Shown here: positions 33,616 to 45,330 of the stretch, one piece after another | How the letters are laid out: each line of letters opens with the position of its first letter | Numbering within the stretch: position 1 is the stretch's first letter | DNA from: Anthonomus grandis grandis | Lineage: Eukaryota > Arthropoda > Insecta > Coleoptera > Curculionidae | Length of the DNA stretch: 64,000 nt | Reading direction: 5' to 3' | Assembly (NCBI RefSeq): GCF_022605725.1 | Contig: NC_065548.1 | Coordinates: 39,611,131 to 39,675,130 of the forward strand | The notes under the pieces: model-generated | What the model was told of the DNA's origin: nothing | The model's database searches: none | The model's input: only the letters and a program-made list of their open reading frames with translations | Program-made: the position numbers and the translations under genes

Positions 33616-35774
33616 CTATGATAAAATAATAGTTTTTTTAATTCTGGCAGCAACCAGTAAGTGTAAACCAAAATATAGGTAATAAGCCCACGCATTTTCG
33701 ATAGGGTTTAAGTCGGGGCTTCTGGATGGCCATGGAATTAAATTAAATTCCGGATGTTCCTCAAACCATGTTCTCGCCATACGGGAGGTATGAATTGGAC
33801 AATTATCATGCATAAAGGATATTGGTCCAGCCGGATATAATATTCTGTATGAAGGCAGAAAAGAATTTTCCAAAATGTCCACGTAGTCCGCGGAATTCAT
33901 TTGGGGTGGCGTGGTTACCAGCATTCCGGGTCCATTTTGGGTCATCCAACCCGATAATGACAATGTTATTCTCCCGCTTCTTTCAGTTTCTTGGACATAA
34001 TGGTAATCATGTCTGGTACTTGTAGGTCTCCACACTAATTGATGGGACCTTATGTCCGAAGAAAACGTTTTTTCGGTAAATACCACATTTGACCAGTCTC
34101 GGTCAATATTTTCTTGAGCAAACCTAAGCCTTCGCTCTGCGTTGTCGACCGTTAATTTGGCCTTTTTGGCTGGTCGTCTACAATTTATTCTAGCTGAACG
34201 AAGAGTATTCCTAATTGTTTGCATACTAACATCCAAGTTCATGGTTTCTTTGACCACCCGGCTATTTGTGAAAGGGTTATTTCTTACTTGGGTAATAATA
34301 GCTTCTCTCATATTTTCGGTCAATACAGGTTTCCTTCCAGGATGTTGTTTGGTTTCTACATGCCCTTCTGCTTCTTTACGTTGGATCCAGCGTCTAACTT
34401 GTTTGACCTGTTTAAAAGCAAATGCAGTAATTAGTATTAATTAATGAAATAGATATCTATTATACTATTAGGTTAGTGACAATAGTTTAGCAAAGGGGTG
34501 GCCTATATGTATATGTATAGATAAAAAATAGCAGTAAATATTTTAATATTAAGAATAAGTTAATAAAGTAGGTACTAAAAAAGCAATAACTGCGTCTCTT
34601 AACAAAAATATAATTTTATATTATTTGTTGGTGTTTTTTTTTAAGACATTCAGAGCGTTACGTCAAAATTTTGTATTTCTATGGCAACTTTTTTTAATAT
34701 TTTTCAAATAAAGCGAAAATATTGACAAAGTTTTCAAAGTGAAAATATTTCAGATTAAAATGTTTGCTATAATAATAAATACAATAATAATACAGATATA
34801 AAAATATACTAGATGGATACAAATATTGCGGTAAATAGGTAGTAGATTGGCTCACGGTGCGTTTTGGACTAAATATTATTTTAATAAGCATTTTTTAATA
34901 GGGCCACTTCCCTTAACCCTCAACTGGTGCAGTAGTCAGATATTAAATTTAAAATTCAAAATATCGCCAATCTATACTACATTCGACTACCGTTTTTAAG
35001 AAACCTTTAAACCCATTAATACTTTTTTTAGGGTACGGTACTGTATTAAATTTATTTATTATTTAAAAAAAAAACTATACCTTCGTTTTTTAAATATTTA
35101 GAAAAAACTTGAATGTTTTTAAGATATCGCGTTGCAACACTTTAAAAAACTCACTCTGTATAAGGGTTGCTTGGATTTAAAAAATACTACCTCAAAAAAA
35201 ACAATCAATCATATGTAAAATGATTTTACTTTAAAAATAAAACAAAAACATTTTTTATTTTGATAGACCCAATAACATGTATATTTTTCTTTGTTAAAAA
35301 ATATAGGTAAGTTTTATAACTTTTTTACATATCTATCGATAAATTAAACTTAAGATATGTAATTTTCAGCTATTTTTCTAAATAAAAAATTTATTGAAAA
35401 AATTATAAATTACCCTCGAAATCACTCCTATTTGAATAGATTCCCGGGACGATGAGATAATAATTTTCCTTTTTGATCTATTAAATTTATTAGCTTATTT
35501 CGGGATATCAAAAAAAGTTGGTTCCATATAAAAACAAACCTTTTTTTTAAATGAAAGTTAAAGAGAATTTTTGAAGATTTTTGACAAATTTCATAGTTTA
35601 GTTTAAATAGATTTTACCTAACAAAAAATTTAAACGAAATGCATACAAAAAAAAACTTACTAAAAGATCCGTAGCCATTGCTATTTCTCGTAAGGTGGCA
35701 CCCATTTCATGCATAACAATAATTCTAGTACGAATTTCTATGATACTCTCCCTCTGTCCAGGCAATCTTGGCAT
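33616..35774 (-). pseudogene. Tc1/mariner-type transposase with a 1.25-kb intron
   Basis: Exon 1 (35774 down to 35661) encodes 38 residues starting MPRLPGQRES and containing TLREIAMATDLL, a helix-turn-helix. It ends at a strong donor (GTAAGTTT). Exon 2 starts after an acceptor (TTTTAAACAG) at 34407 and stays in frame: VKQVRRWIQRKE, then the second DNA-binding half, then the DDE_3 core. The first catalytic block reads VVFTEKTFSS, where the family has FTDE, so the catalytic Asp is missing. The second is FMHDNCPIH and the third SPDLNPIENAWA, spaced 35 residues apart. After this the frame runs into unrelated residues and stops at 33616. The loss of Asp and the odd C-terminus make it non-functional. 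The intron call rests on splice motifs and frame. Confidence 0.75.
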
Positions 35775-35828
35775 TATGAAAAAATATTACATAAAACACT
35801 TTAAAAAATAAAAAAAAATTAAACACGT

Positions 35829-36082
35829 TGTGAAGGTTCGATTTAGGAATTATAAATAAGAATGCCAAATGCGCTTACACCATTGTATATTACTCTCTTC
35901 GATGATATCTGGTATATTAGTAGTTATTTAAAAACAGTGTTCTACATAATTGTCGTGCATACGTGTGCAATAGTATTGCATAAATATTTAACAATAATAA
36001 TAATTCATTGTATAACAAATTAATATACAGTATGATACTTGAAAATAAATAACATATATCACTATTATATTATTGTACCACA
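35829..36082 (-). repeat. 3' LTR of the gypsy element
   Basis: 254 bp; on the minus strand it begins TGTGGTACAATA and ends ACCTTCACA, the usual TG...CA borders. By eye it is identical to 42494-42747. Confidence 0.95.
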
Positions 36083-36095
36083 TCTCCCCCTTTTG
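36083..36095 (-). other. Polypurine tract of the gypsy element
   Basis: On the minus strand AAAAGGGGGAGA lies directly before the 3' LTR, the position from which plus-strand DNA synthesis is primed. Confidence 0.8.
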
Positions 36096-36704
36096 AAAGA
36101 ATGAACTACATTTTTAATGAAATAAAAATGGAGTACTTTCGTACAAAAATAAATATTCATAAGGTTTTTTTTACTACATTTTACACTTCTATTTTACAAT
36201 AAAAATAAAATTATTAGAGGTTTAAGGAAAGTGTTAAGAAAAGATAAGAGGAATAATAGAAAGAAAATAAATAATAAAGAAAGGATAGAAAAGAAAAGTA
36301 TTATCGATCGAGTATAGATTTAAATATTTTTTTTTAATTTAAAAATGAAACCTAAAATGTTAACCCTGATTTTACTTAAACAAACTTATTACCTAAATAA
36401 ACCTATTACTTAATTAAAGTACACATGTACTTAAGTTGTTTAATTTAAATAATGTTACATAATTCTTAACTATTTCGAAGCCTAAACAATACGTGTTAAG
36501 TTATTAAATTATGAACCTCAATTTTTGCGAAGCTTTGCATTGACTTATGAGTACATAATATGTATTATAAAATATTAGGTTACAAGGTTACTAAATTAAA
36601 ACTAGTACATGTTTTCTTTTCGGTAGAACTGCTATAATTGACATAATTAATTGTTTTTCTTTTTTTTTTTAGGATAAACACTGAAAATGGCTTTTTCACT
36701 TTAA

Positions 36705-37634
36705 TCACTTATAAAAATGCTGTAATCTATTTTTATGCACTTTCACTTTAGCGTCACTTTTACTATTACTTAATATACAATTTACACCTTCTACCTCCTC
36801 TACTACGAAAGGGCCTTTATACCAAGGGTCAAATTTCGATCTATTTTCATTATTTAAAAGTACTGAGTCACCGGGTTTTAAATATATTTCTTTAGACTGT
36901 TTATCGTATTCTAATTTTCGCTGAACTTTTGCTTTTTGAATAAAATCATTGGCTCGTCTATTTGCAATTTGTAAGCGATATCTGACTTCTTGATAATATG
37001 CGTCGATATTATATACAGGGTCTATCAAAGTACCATTTAAAATATTAGAAAAATCAACCTTACGTGCAAAAACTAATTCAAATGGCGTATATTCATGATA
37101 TACACTGGGAGTTGTGTTATAACAAAAGCTGAAATAGTTTGTCCATTCATCCCAATCGTCTTGCATTTCGTTTATGTACATTCTAAGAAACTCATTTAAG
37201 ACTCTATGATTTCTTTCGCAACCACCTATAGTTTGACTATGGTAGGCTGTCGAAATAGAATGTTTAATTTTTAGAAGTTCAGAAAGTGATGTAAGTACTT
37301 CGTTTTTATACTCAGTGCCCATATCGGTTCTGATTTCCTGCATTGGGCCATAATTAAGAATAAATTCATTAAACATTGCCCTAGCTATAGTTTTAGCTTC
37401 TTTATTCGGAATAGGGATAATTTTGATAAATTTAGTTAACTCGCACTGAATTGTTATTGCATAAATATTATTGTTAGGAGTTTTTCTGAATGGTCCAATC
37501 GTGTCGATACATGTGATGTCAAATGCTTTTTGTGGTGTAGGTGTTATTACCATTGGCTCTGAATGAGTTATTTTTCTCTTATTAATTTGACACTTTTGAC
37601 ATTTTTTAACGTATTTGTTGACATCGCGGGACAT
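36705..37634 (-). pseudogene. Gypsy integrase domain
   Basis: This frame holds the second half of the zinc finger (KCQKCQ, residues 11-16) and a complete DD35E core: Asp44 in TCIDTIGPF, Asp104 in IRTDMGTEY and Glu140 in GGCERNHRV. A C-terminal DNA-binding part follows (KPGDSVLL, WYKGPFVV). The His-containing half of the finger (YHDNPLTGGHCG) is at the end of the preceding frame at about 37700. Both frames are in phase, separated by a TGA at the place where the family usually has a Trp. The frame from the methionine at 37634 to the stop at 36705 is otherwise clean, so this is the best-preserved domain. Confidence 0.9.
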
Positions 37635-37640
37635 TCCTTT

Positions 37641-38354
37641 TCATCGGTAATTTGCTCTTAGCTTCTTAAGCAATTTTTTCTGTCCACAGTGACCTCCGGT
37701 AAGTGGATTATCATGATATTCCTGTATTAACGCTAACTTGTCATCATTATTTTTAATAATTTTGGGCTCTTCATACAGAAAAATAGTAAGATTTTTTAAT
37801 TTACTTAAAGCAATATTTTTTAATTCGTTTATTGTGCACAATTTAAATATTTCATCTGTTATTTTTAGCTTTAGTTCCTTAATGTTGCAATCAGCAGCCA
37901 TTTTTTCCAGCTTAGACAAAACTGTTCCTAAGAATGTTTTGTCATTACTGATTAACATTTTATCCTCGATCATAAAATCTTTATTCTTACCCATAATTAT
38001 CCATAGATATTTATGCTGAATTTTAAATTTTACATAAGCTAATTTTAAAATATTACTATTTTCTAAAGTCTCTAGGACTTTTGGTTTAACCGTAAACGGC
38101 ATGCTAGCATTCTTGCTATTATCTTCTGTTAAGGTAGTATCCTTTTTTGCCATTGCCCGTGTTACTGCAAATACGTTGACTGTTTTGTTATTTATCGCCA
38201 AATCGCTTAGTTCGCTAATACAAATTCTCGATAATGCATCTGCTCCTACATTGTCCTTTCCTTTAATATATTCAATTTCAAAATTATATTCTTCTAAATC
38301 TAATCGCATCCTGGTAAGTTTTGAAGATGGGTCTTTCATAGAAAAGAGATACAC
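37641..38354 (-). pseudogene. Gypsy RNase H end and pol linker
   Basis: This part begins inside the RNase H domain (YLFSMKDPSSKLTRMRLDL, then the conserved KGKDNVGADALSRI). It runs through a low-similarity linker and ends with the HHCC finger start LTGGHCGQKKLLKKL before an in-frame TGA at 37641-37643. It lies in a different frame from the upstream RNase H part, with two small shifts within about 40 bases around 38345-38385. Confidence 0.85.
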
Positions 38355-38376
38355 GATAAAGGCTTATGGTCAGATT

Positions 38377-38844
38377 TTACCAAAATTTATTTCCGTACAA
38401 ATATGGCCTAAAATACTGAATCGTCCAGTGGATGGCTACTAATTCTTGTTCTATAGTCGCTTTATTAGATTCTCTTTTAGTGAATAATTTTGAAGCGTAA
38501 GCTATTGGCAATTCTTGCCCATTAAAGTTTTGTGATAATATAGCGCCACAAGCATTTTTTGATGCGTCTGTTGTTAAAATAAATTGTTTATTAAAGTCTG
38601 GGTATTGCAGAATTTCGGGTTGCAACAACGAATTTTTAAGATAAATAAAAGGTTGTTTACATTTTTCACTCCATTCGAATTGCGTATTTTTTCTTGTTAA
38701 CATATTAAGAGGTTTTGCAATTTCTGCAAAGTTTCGAATAAACCTGCGATAATAGTTACAAAATGCTATAAAGCGTTTTACTTCATCAGCATTTCTAGGC
38801 TCTGGGTATTTATTAATAATGTTGTATTTTGACTCGTCAGGCAA
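38377..38844 (-). pseudogene. Gypsy RT connection and RNase H start
   Basis: Contains the RT thumb/connection (RNADEVKRFIAFCNYYRRFI) and the start of RNase H with its catalytic segments LTTDASKNACGAILSQ and TIEQELVAI. It ends at a frame break just before the DHKPL region, which can be read only in another frame. The preceding RT frame joins it across a T-run at about 38886-38896. Confidence 0.85.
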
Positions 38845-38854
38845 AATTCCATTA

Positions 38855-39574
38855 CTAGTAATCCTGTGACCTAAGTAAGTAACTTCTTGCGAAAAAAAAA
38901 TTGCATTTTTCGGGATTTAATTTTAAATTGTATTTTCTGCACATTTCAAATACACTACGTAAATTTTGTAAATGATGATTTTTTGAACAACCAATTACAA
39001 TTACGTCATCCATGTACAAGAAAGCCTTTTCAGGTGTTATTCCAGCAAATGCTATATTCATCATCCTCTGGAAACTGTTTGGGCTTATTCTGAGGCCAAA
39101 TGGTAATCTTGTAAATCTGTAGCTACCTGTACTTGTACTAAAAGTTGTGAAATCTCTAGATTCTTCTGCAAGTGGTATTTGATGAAAGCCCGCCTTTAAA
39201 TCTAGGGTTGAAAACCATTTAGCACGGCCTAGTTGGTCTAAAATATCGTCAATTCGAGGCAATGGAAATTTATCAGGGATAATTTTCTTATTTGCCTCTC
39301 TAAAATCCACTACTAGTCGCCATTTTTTATCATGACCCTTAGATTTCTTAGGTACCAAAAGGATTGGACTATTGTAAACAGCATTAGATTCCTCTATTAT
39401 GTTTTCCTCTAACATTTTACTTACCTGTGCATTTATTTCTTTAGATTGGGAAAGCGGTGTTCGATAATTTTTTATATAGAAAGGTTGCTCATCAGCTAAT
39501 TTAATTTTTTGTTTATAAAAATTGTTTGTTGTTAATTTATCACATTTTAACCCAAATATATCAGCAAATTCCAT
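38855..39574 (-). pseudogene. Gypsy reverse transcriptase domain
   Basis: The reverse transcriptase copies the element RNA into DNA in a cytoplasmic particle. Motifs are in order: LLVPKKSKG (residues 72-80), WRLVVDFREANKK, the palm A block FSTLDLKAGFHQ (121-132), FTRLPFGLR, and the catalytic box YMDD (187-190). The frame is open upstream of the first methionine as far as the TAA at 39656 and is in phase with the protease frame. It leaves frame after KCNFF, within a homopolymer T-run, and the true continuation is found one base out of phase. Confidence 0.92.
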
Positions 39575-39655
39575 GCATAATTCGGTGGTTTCCTTTTTCG
39601 CGCATTCCGGGATGTTTTTATTTAATTCCTTTAATAGTTGATCTTTTCGGTTATT

Positions 39656-40312
39656 TTAATTACAATGCAATTGATAACACGAAAAGTTTTTTAGGGGTTC
39701 GGTTACAATTTTAGGATTATTTATGGTTATGGTTTCGCATGTTGTATTTAGAATTTTAATTATTGGAATTGACCTAGAAATTATGGTTGATGCTATGAAA
39801 ACGCCTGGGGATATTTCGTTATTTAATACAACCGAATCTTCTTGAAGATATTTTAACTTTTCTACTTTTCTAATTATTTCACATCTCGGGGGGATAATTA
39901 ACATATCTTTTGCAGGGCTGTCATGAATTGGTATAGAGATTAAATTATTATGCAGTCTTATTTGCATTGTCCAATTAGAGTAGTCCAATTGACATTGATA
40001 TTGTGTAATAAAATCTCTACCAAGAATTCCATCTGCTGGTATAGGAAAATTATCCTCAACTATGTGAAAATTTTGTCTTAAAGAAAAATTGTCAATAAAC
40101 ATTACAGTTTTAGTAGTGCCTATGGAAGTTATATGTCCTTCTGTAACACCGTTTATCCTGCTAGCATTTGCTCTGTCAACTATTTGGTTTTTATCGATTT
40201 TTGTTCGCTTAATTAAAGAAATATCGGCACCAGTATCTACGATTAATGTTATTGTTTCATTTTGTGTCATTTGGGTCTGAACGACGATAAAATTTGACAA
40301 CGATAGGTCCAT
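39656..40312 (-). pseudogene. Gypsy aspartic protease domain
   Basis: A retropepsin-like protease starting MDLSLSNFIVVQ, with the active-site motif DTGAD at residues 26-30 and the flap/C-terminal landmark DGILGRDFI. It processes the gag-pol polyprotein. Its frame differs from that of gag, as expected if pol is made by ribosomal frameshifting. It ends at a TAA (39656-39658) that is in phase with the reverse transcriptase frame, so the stop probably interrupts pol. Confidence 0.88.
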
Positions 40313-40323
40313 GTTAAAAATAT

Positions 40324-41564
40324 TTATTGCTCCCCCAATGGACCTGGTTGGGGTGATAATTCGTTTCCCGAATTATCTGTCTCAAAGCTGCGCACAGAAT
40401 AGTTTCCTCTGCCTCGTTGAGAATAGCCCCTGTGACCTCTATATCTGCTATGGCCACCATGATAATTATTATAGATAGGAACTTCAGGATTTCTATTAAA
40501 TCCTCCTCTTTTCCATTGTCCTTGCGCCCTAGGATAATGACCTCTATAATTTGGATTTCCTCTATTGTTGAATCGATTCTGTGTAAAAAGGACTGTAGAA
40601 TTTTTTGATTCAGTTTCGATGCTAACAAACTTTGTCAAGGCGTCTTGAGTTGTGTTGAATGTGCCTGCTTCCATTATCAACCTGGATCTTTCTGAGGTTG
40701 CATTCGATTTTAGGGCTTTAACTGCAATATTAGTTGTATAACCCTCTGCTACATTTACTGGTACACCTTCATTTATGTACGCTCTTTTTAAGCTTGTTGC
40801 TAAAGCTTCTATGTCAGATGCATATTTTGATGTATCGCTGGATCCTTGTTTAAGAGCTAATAATTTTGCCGAAACTAACTGCGAACTTTCACCCTTAATA
40901 TTGCTTGTTAGTTTTTGAATTTTAATTGGTATGGTATCATTATCGCCAATAAGGCCTCTTGCTTTACCAACTAATTTAGTTTTAATAAGAGCCACGGCAT
41001 TTGCTTCGTGCCCTTCGCAATTTTCTTGGATTAAAGTTAGTGCGTCAATAAAAGATCGAAGTTTATCCGCTGAGCCATCAAAATCATTGCACAAAACCCT
41101 GCTGGTGAAATTAAAAAAATCAATTTTAGTCATCGCCATTTTGCCAGTTTCAATTTTAATTTCAATGTTTGTATTTTCTTCGTCTGAACCCTCTGAAGAG
41201 TTTTCACTGTCAATAATATCCTCCTCAATCACTTTTGGATCAATTAGTTCAGTGCACGATGTAGGTATTTTATACGAAACATTTAATACTTGATATACCC
41301 TGACTACTTTATCTCTTGAGATGAAAAAAAGTTTTTTAATAGCAAAATAGTGTTCTTGACTTAGATTTTTGTAATCATGTAATACAAGTTGCACAAAGGT
41401 ATTATAGTATTTAAGTAAATTATCCCTAACTTCTTTTTTAATTTTCTCTGATTTAGGTATTTTTTTTTAAGAAGAAGTCTTATAAGACTCTTTTTGATTC
41501 GTTAGTAATTAATATTTTTAAATTTGATAACTTGGTATAAAGTTCTTCCCAAGTTGATAACATA
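40324..41564 (-). pseudogene. Gypsy gag protein
   Basis: The capsid-type gag protein packages the RNA. The clean part runs from about 41466 to the stop at 40324. It has an acidic segment (DSENSSEGSDEENTN), a capsid-like region (FDGSADKLRSFIDALTLI) and a C-terminus rich in Arg, Gly and Tyr (RGHYPRAQGQW, SRYRGHRGYSQRGRG) in place of a CCHC knuckle, as in several insect gypsy lineages. The likely first codon is ATG at 41564. Between there and 41466 the frame is broken by a TAA and a shift within an A-run. Pol follows in another frame, overlapping by a few bases. Confidence 0.8.
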
Positions 41565-42079
41565 AAAATAACTAAATTGAAATAAACTAAATTTAGCCTA
41601 AATTACGGTAAAAAAAATCTAACATAATAGTAGTACATGAAAAATGTAAACAAAAATCCAACATAAAAATTATTATTCAGCTATATATATGTAATATGTA
41701 ACTGTATAATATATTATTTAATATATTATAATATTATAACTTTCGATTACTTTATGAACTAATAAAAAAAATAGTTTTACCCCCAAAAATATTTTAAAAC
41801 TGCTAAATAGCCAAAAAAAATCTTATTCTAAATATACACAAATAAATAAAATTACATACCAACTATAATATAACATTTGTGTGGTCCATGTCCTGGGACG
41901 GATGCAAAATCTCCATTACATCTCCTTCTTCCATCTTCCAATAAACAGGTGGCGTTTAATCGCTCGTCCTTAATGTCACTGCTTTCGGGTTTTACTAAAA
42001 TGTTTTTCTACACCAACACATTGCTTCTTCTTTCACTAACACGGACTCACAAACACAAACCACTATGTAATAGTCTTAC

Positions 42080-42316
42080 TTAGACATCACCAACTGGAGC
42101 CTTCAGCATAAGACTTCTTGACAAGTCTCTTTTCATGTTTCTGCGGTAAGCCTTCCTAATTTTTAGTAACACCAAGGTTACAACAGGCACAGTGATTATA
42201 TACAGCAGAATACGGATATCCATAGGGACATTTATAGCTTGTTCTTCCACTATAAAATTGGAGTTTACAACACCTGTGTCCGTAACTTCAGCATGCTTGG
42301 TGTTAGTAGTACCCAT
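42080..42316 (-). CDS. Small membrane protein in the gypsy leader
   Basis: An intact 78-codon frame lies between the primer site and gag. It begins MGTTNT, which fits the N-myristoylation pattern (Gly2, Thr6). A polar part follows, then one hydrophobic segment (LLYIITVPVVTLVLL, about residues 37-51), then a strongly basic tail (RKAYRRNMKRDLSRS). Small frames of this type ahead of gag occur in some insect gypsy relatives, but I rely on memory for that. A role at membranes is inference from the sequence. It is the only complete frame in the element. Confidence 0.6.
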   Translation of the reverse strand: MGTTNTKHAEVTDTGVVNSNFIVEEQAINVPMDIRILLYIITVPVVTLVLLKIRKAYRRNMKRDLSRSLMLKAPVGDV

Positions 42317-42480
42317 ATTGACTCACACTGTATGTTACTGTACATAAGCACACTTTACAGCAACTAGCTCCCATACTTTTACCACGGTTTTACTATAAAC
42401 ATTTTTCTTTTTGTACTATATACATATAGAACAATTACTACTCTTACTGAAAAATGCACTAAAAAATGGTGTTTGGCACT

Positions 42481-42493
42481 GGCAGGGTCGCCA
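42481..42493 (-). other. Primer binding site of the gypsy element
   Basis: Directly inside the 5' LTR the minus strand reads TGGCGACCCTGCC. The TGG start complements the CCA end of a tRNA; the species of tRNA was not determined. Confidence 0.7.
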
Positions 42494-42747
42494 TGTGAAG
42501 GTTCGATTTAGGAATTATAAATAAGAATGCCAAATGCGCTTACACCATTGTATATTACTCTCTTCGATGATATCTGGTATATTAGTAGTTATTTAAAAAC
42601 AGTGTTCTACATAATTGTCGTGCATACGTGTGCAATAGTATTGCATAAATATTTAACAATAATAATAATTCATTGTATAACAAATTAATATACAGTATGA
42701 TACTTGAAAATAAATAACATATATCACTATTATATTATTGTACCACA
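42494..42747 (-). repeat. 5' LTR of the gypsy element
   Basis: 254 bp, identical by eye to 35829-36082. It is followed on the plus strand by the second copy of the ACGT target duplication. Confidence 0.95.
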
Positions 42748-43094
42748 ACGTAAATAGACTCGAGGCACTTATAAACACAAAAGACAGTACAATACTACTT
42801 ACCATCAAATTTATTTATAATTACCACCTTATACATTTTACCTGCATCCCCGTGCCGCCAATTAATATGAAAAAACCCGCCTTAAAAATAGATCTTAAAA
42901 TTTACAATGGTACCTTACACCACCGAACATAAACTAGAATAGAAGGATCACTCTAAGCGCCGCCCAAAATGTTGCTTGTCTCACTCGCTTTCTGATGCTA
43001 CTCTTTTTTGCTGTCCGGTGGCGACTGCGTTATACAGGGGCGTCTTCAATATTAGAACTATAATAGCGTTGTGCGGAAATTTTGTACTTTAAAA

Positions 43095-43160
43095 ATGCCG
43101 GCGATATGTTGCGTAGATGGCTGCAGGAGTAAAAGGGAATATACATTTTTTTTTAAATAA
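43095..43160 (+). pseudogene. THAP-domain-like N-terminus, possible first exon
   Basis: A short frame starting at ATG 43095 reads MPAICCVDGCRSKREYTFFF and then stops at 43158-43160. The pattern Met-Pro, Cys-Cys, then Gly-Cys resembles the start of THAP DNA-binding domains (C2CH zinc finger; normally C-x2-4-C near the start and an FF-FP motif next). It follows a GC-richer, promoter-like 150 bp. No C-terminal half of the finger is seen nearby. It could be a broken THAP gene, the start of a P-type element, or chance. Confidence 0.35.
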
Positions 43161-43277
43161 AAATGGATTAGTTCACAGAAAAAAATACACGCTTTTCTTC
43201 AGTATTTCCTAAATATCTCGGAAAATTGAGATCTTACAAAAAAAATCTAATAAACAAAAGTTGGTTTAAAATAAAAG

Positions 43278-43306
43278 ATTGGCTTTATAGGCTCTATAAA
43301 GCCAAT
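43278..43306. repeat. Perfect 12-bp hairpin
   Basis: Arms ATTGGCTTTATA (43278-43289) and TATAAAGCCAAT (43295-43306) with a five-base loop. A further GGCTCTATA-like copy follows at once. Confidence 0.7.
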
Positions 43307-45330
43307 ATGGCTCTATAGGTGCCGAGATACAACTGTGTGACCATAACCCCTTTTTTTAGATAACAAAATATAATGACGTAAAATAATTACTTAAAATAAT
43401 TTTAAAAAATCACGTTTCTTAGACAAATATCTAGCACGTTTCAAGTATGTACTATCAAAAACTTTAAAAATAAACTTGATTGTAAGTCATTAGCATAAAA
43501 ATTAAAAAAGTTAGGAATAAAATAAAAATAATTGCAGTTTTAAAAAAATTTATCATAAAAAATTATGTATTTATTTTAAAAATTAAAGCGTAGATTTCTA
43601 CAATGGACTATATATAGGTACCAATAATATGTTCAAAAAGTATCAGCGATTTAGAGTACATATTTTTTTTAAATCGTGATTTTAATCTAAAAAAATGCAA
43701 AATTTTTGGTAATATTCTGTTATTAGTGGTGGTTTTTAATAGTGAAAGCTATCCGATTTATTATTAGTTGCATTGCAATCATTTGAATGATATAAATTTT
43801 AGCCACTTATACCGTCTAACCATACTAAAACTGCATTTTTTTCGTCATTAAGGGTGGTTTTTAAGGGTTTAAGTTTCAAAATATTGATGTGTACTATAAT
43901 CCCCAATGTAAAACTATATTTATTTTGCATATTTATATGAATTCTAGGTTGAAAAACACCTATTTTCGTTTTATTTTAATTTTAGTGGTTTGTTCTTTCA
44001 TCCCCTATTTTAAAAGCAAATAATTAGGCATTTAATAAGTTTTTTTTATTTAACTGCCTTTATATTTCACTGTTACCGAGTTCCATATGCTGAGTGTTGT
44101 TATCACATTATTATGTAAATTTAATTCAATATTTAAAAAATGGCTATATTAACGAAGTTATTATTAATTAAGTGTATGTAATATTAAGTAGGTAGTTTCT
44201 TGGTCAGTTGAGAAAAGAGCATGAAAGGAACATAAAGCTAAGATTTAATTGTGTATATTCTAATAAACTTAATTTTAAAGCTACCTACCAAGTGTTTTTC
44301 TTACAGTTATTTGTTCAAAAGAGATACTTAATAATATTCTTTCAATTTCATTTTAACAATAATACACAATATTACACGCTGCCCGCCGCGATGTACGAAA
44401 ATATTCCTTATTAAAAATGTTTCAAACACCCCCCGTATCGTAAAGGATTGCCGCCGAAACTAAATAATGATTTACGACCGCGTAAAAAAAGTCGGCACTG
44501 TTTAGAAGTCCCTACTTCAAACGGCCGCAAGAGAGTGAACCTACTGTCTTGTTCTTTATACTGTGCTCTTGTTGAGGTCTATATCATTATCGGAGACTTT
44601 ATGCACCTCTTGGCAACCTCGTATACCAAAAGTAGGATCTCTGTTTAAAAGTATACGTATGTAACTGATTTACATTTCTACTTCAATAATGTGAATGTTT
44701 AAAGTAGTGGTCCTCCGAATTATTAAAATCGAATATGACACGAAAGCAAAATTGAATTGCACAGACTAATAATAACACCTCGATATACAATTTTTTTATA
44801 AAGTCCAGAAATAAATCCAATTGTTCTTTTTAAATTTGTATATTTATTTTTATAAATCAAACCTAATCATTTGAAACAACTAAAAATAATGTAAAACAGC
44901 AATAATATTAAAATAAATAATAATTGCTAATATTCAAAAATTCTTAGTTTCATTTTTATTTTATTTTAAGGAAAGTCTTATGGTTTATCTTATTTTTATG
45001 CCTGGCTAAGACTAATTTTAAAAAATACTTTTTTTAATAATCGTAAATATTTTTTATTCTAACTACCAAAACTAACTTAAGAAAAAATGTAAAATACAAC
45101 ATTTATTTTATGGGGGATTCGGTACAAATTTTTACAGATGTTAATGGTGTTTTGTTATTATTACATACATTTTTGTCAAAAAAACTTAATTTTTGAACGT
45201 ATTTAGGACGATCAAATTTGTGAAAGCTCTTCTTTTCTTACTAAGTATATTCGTTTTACGTTTAATTTTTGAATTAAGATTTTTATTTGTAGAATATTTT
45301 TTCAAGTTATATATATATAGTTCAAATATA

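Larger units (their letters stand above)
35829..42747 (-). mobile_element. Ty3/gypsy LTR retrotransposon, full length, LTRs identical by eye
   Basis: Two 254-bp LTRs (35829-36082 and 42494-42747) show no difference by eye. The target duplication ACGT lies outside both ends (35825-35828 and 42748-42751). Read on the minus strand, the order is LTR, primer site, small membrane-protein frame, gag, protease, reverse transcriptase, RNase H, integrase, polypurine tract, LTR, as in Ty3/gypsy. No env-like frame is seen between integrase and the 3' LTR. The LTR identity means recent insertion, yet gag-pol carries at least three stops and several shifts. Confidence 0.95.

Noticed and set aside
36083..36704. 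Searched for an env gene between integrase and the 3' LTR of the gypsy element
   Set aside because: Only about 600 bp of AT-rich sequence without an open frame, so no envelope gene is supported.
40931..41293. Plus-strand 120-codon frame
   Set aside because: Antisense of the gypsy gag frame; no motif of its own.
44448..44648. Plus-strand 66-codon frame beginning MPPKLNNDLRPRKKSRH
   Set aside because: The basic start is suggestive, but nothing conserved follows and the frame's start codon is not ATG.
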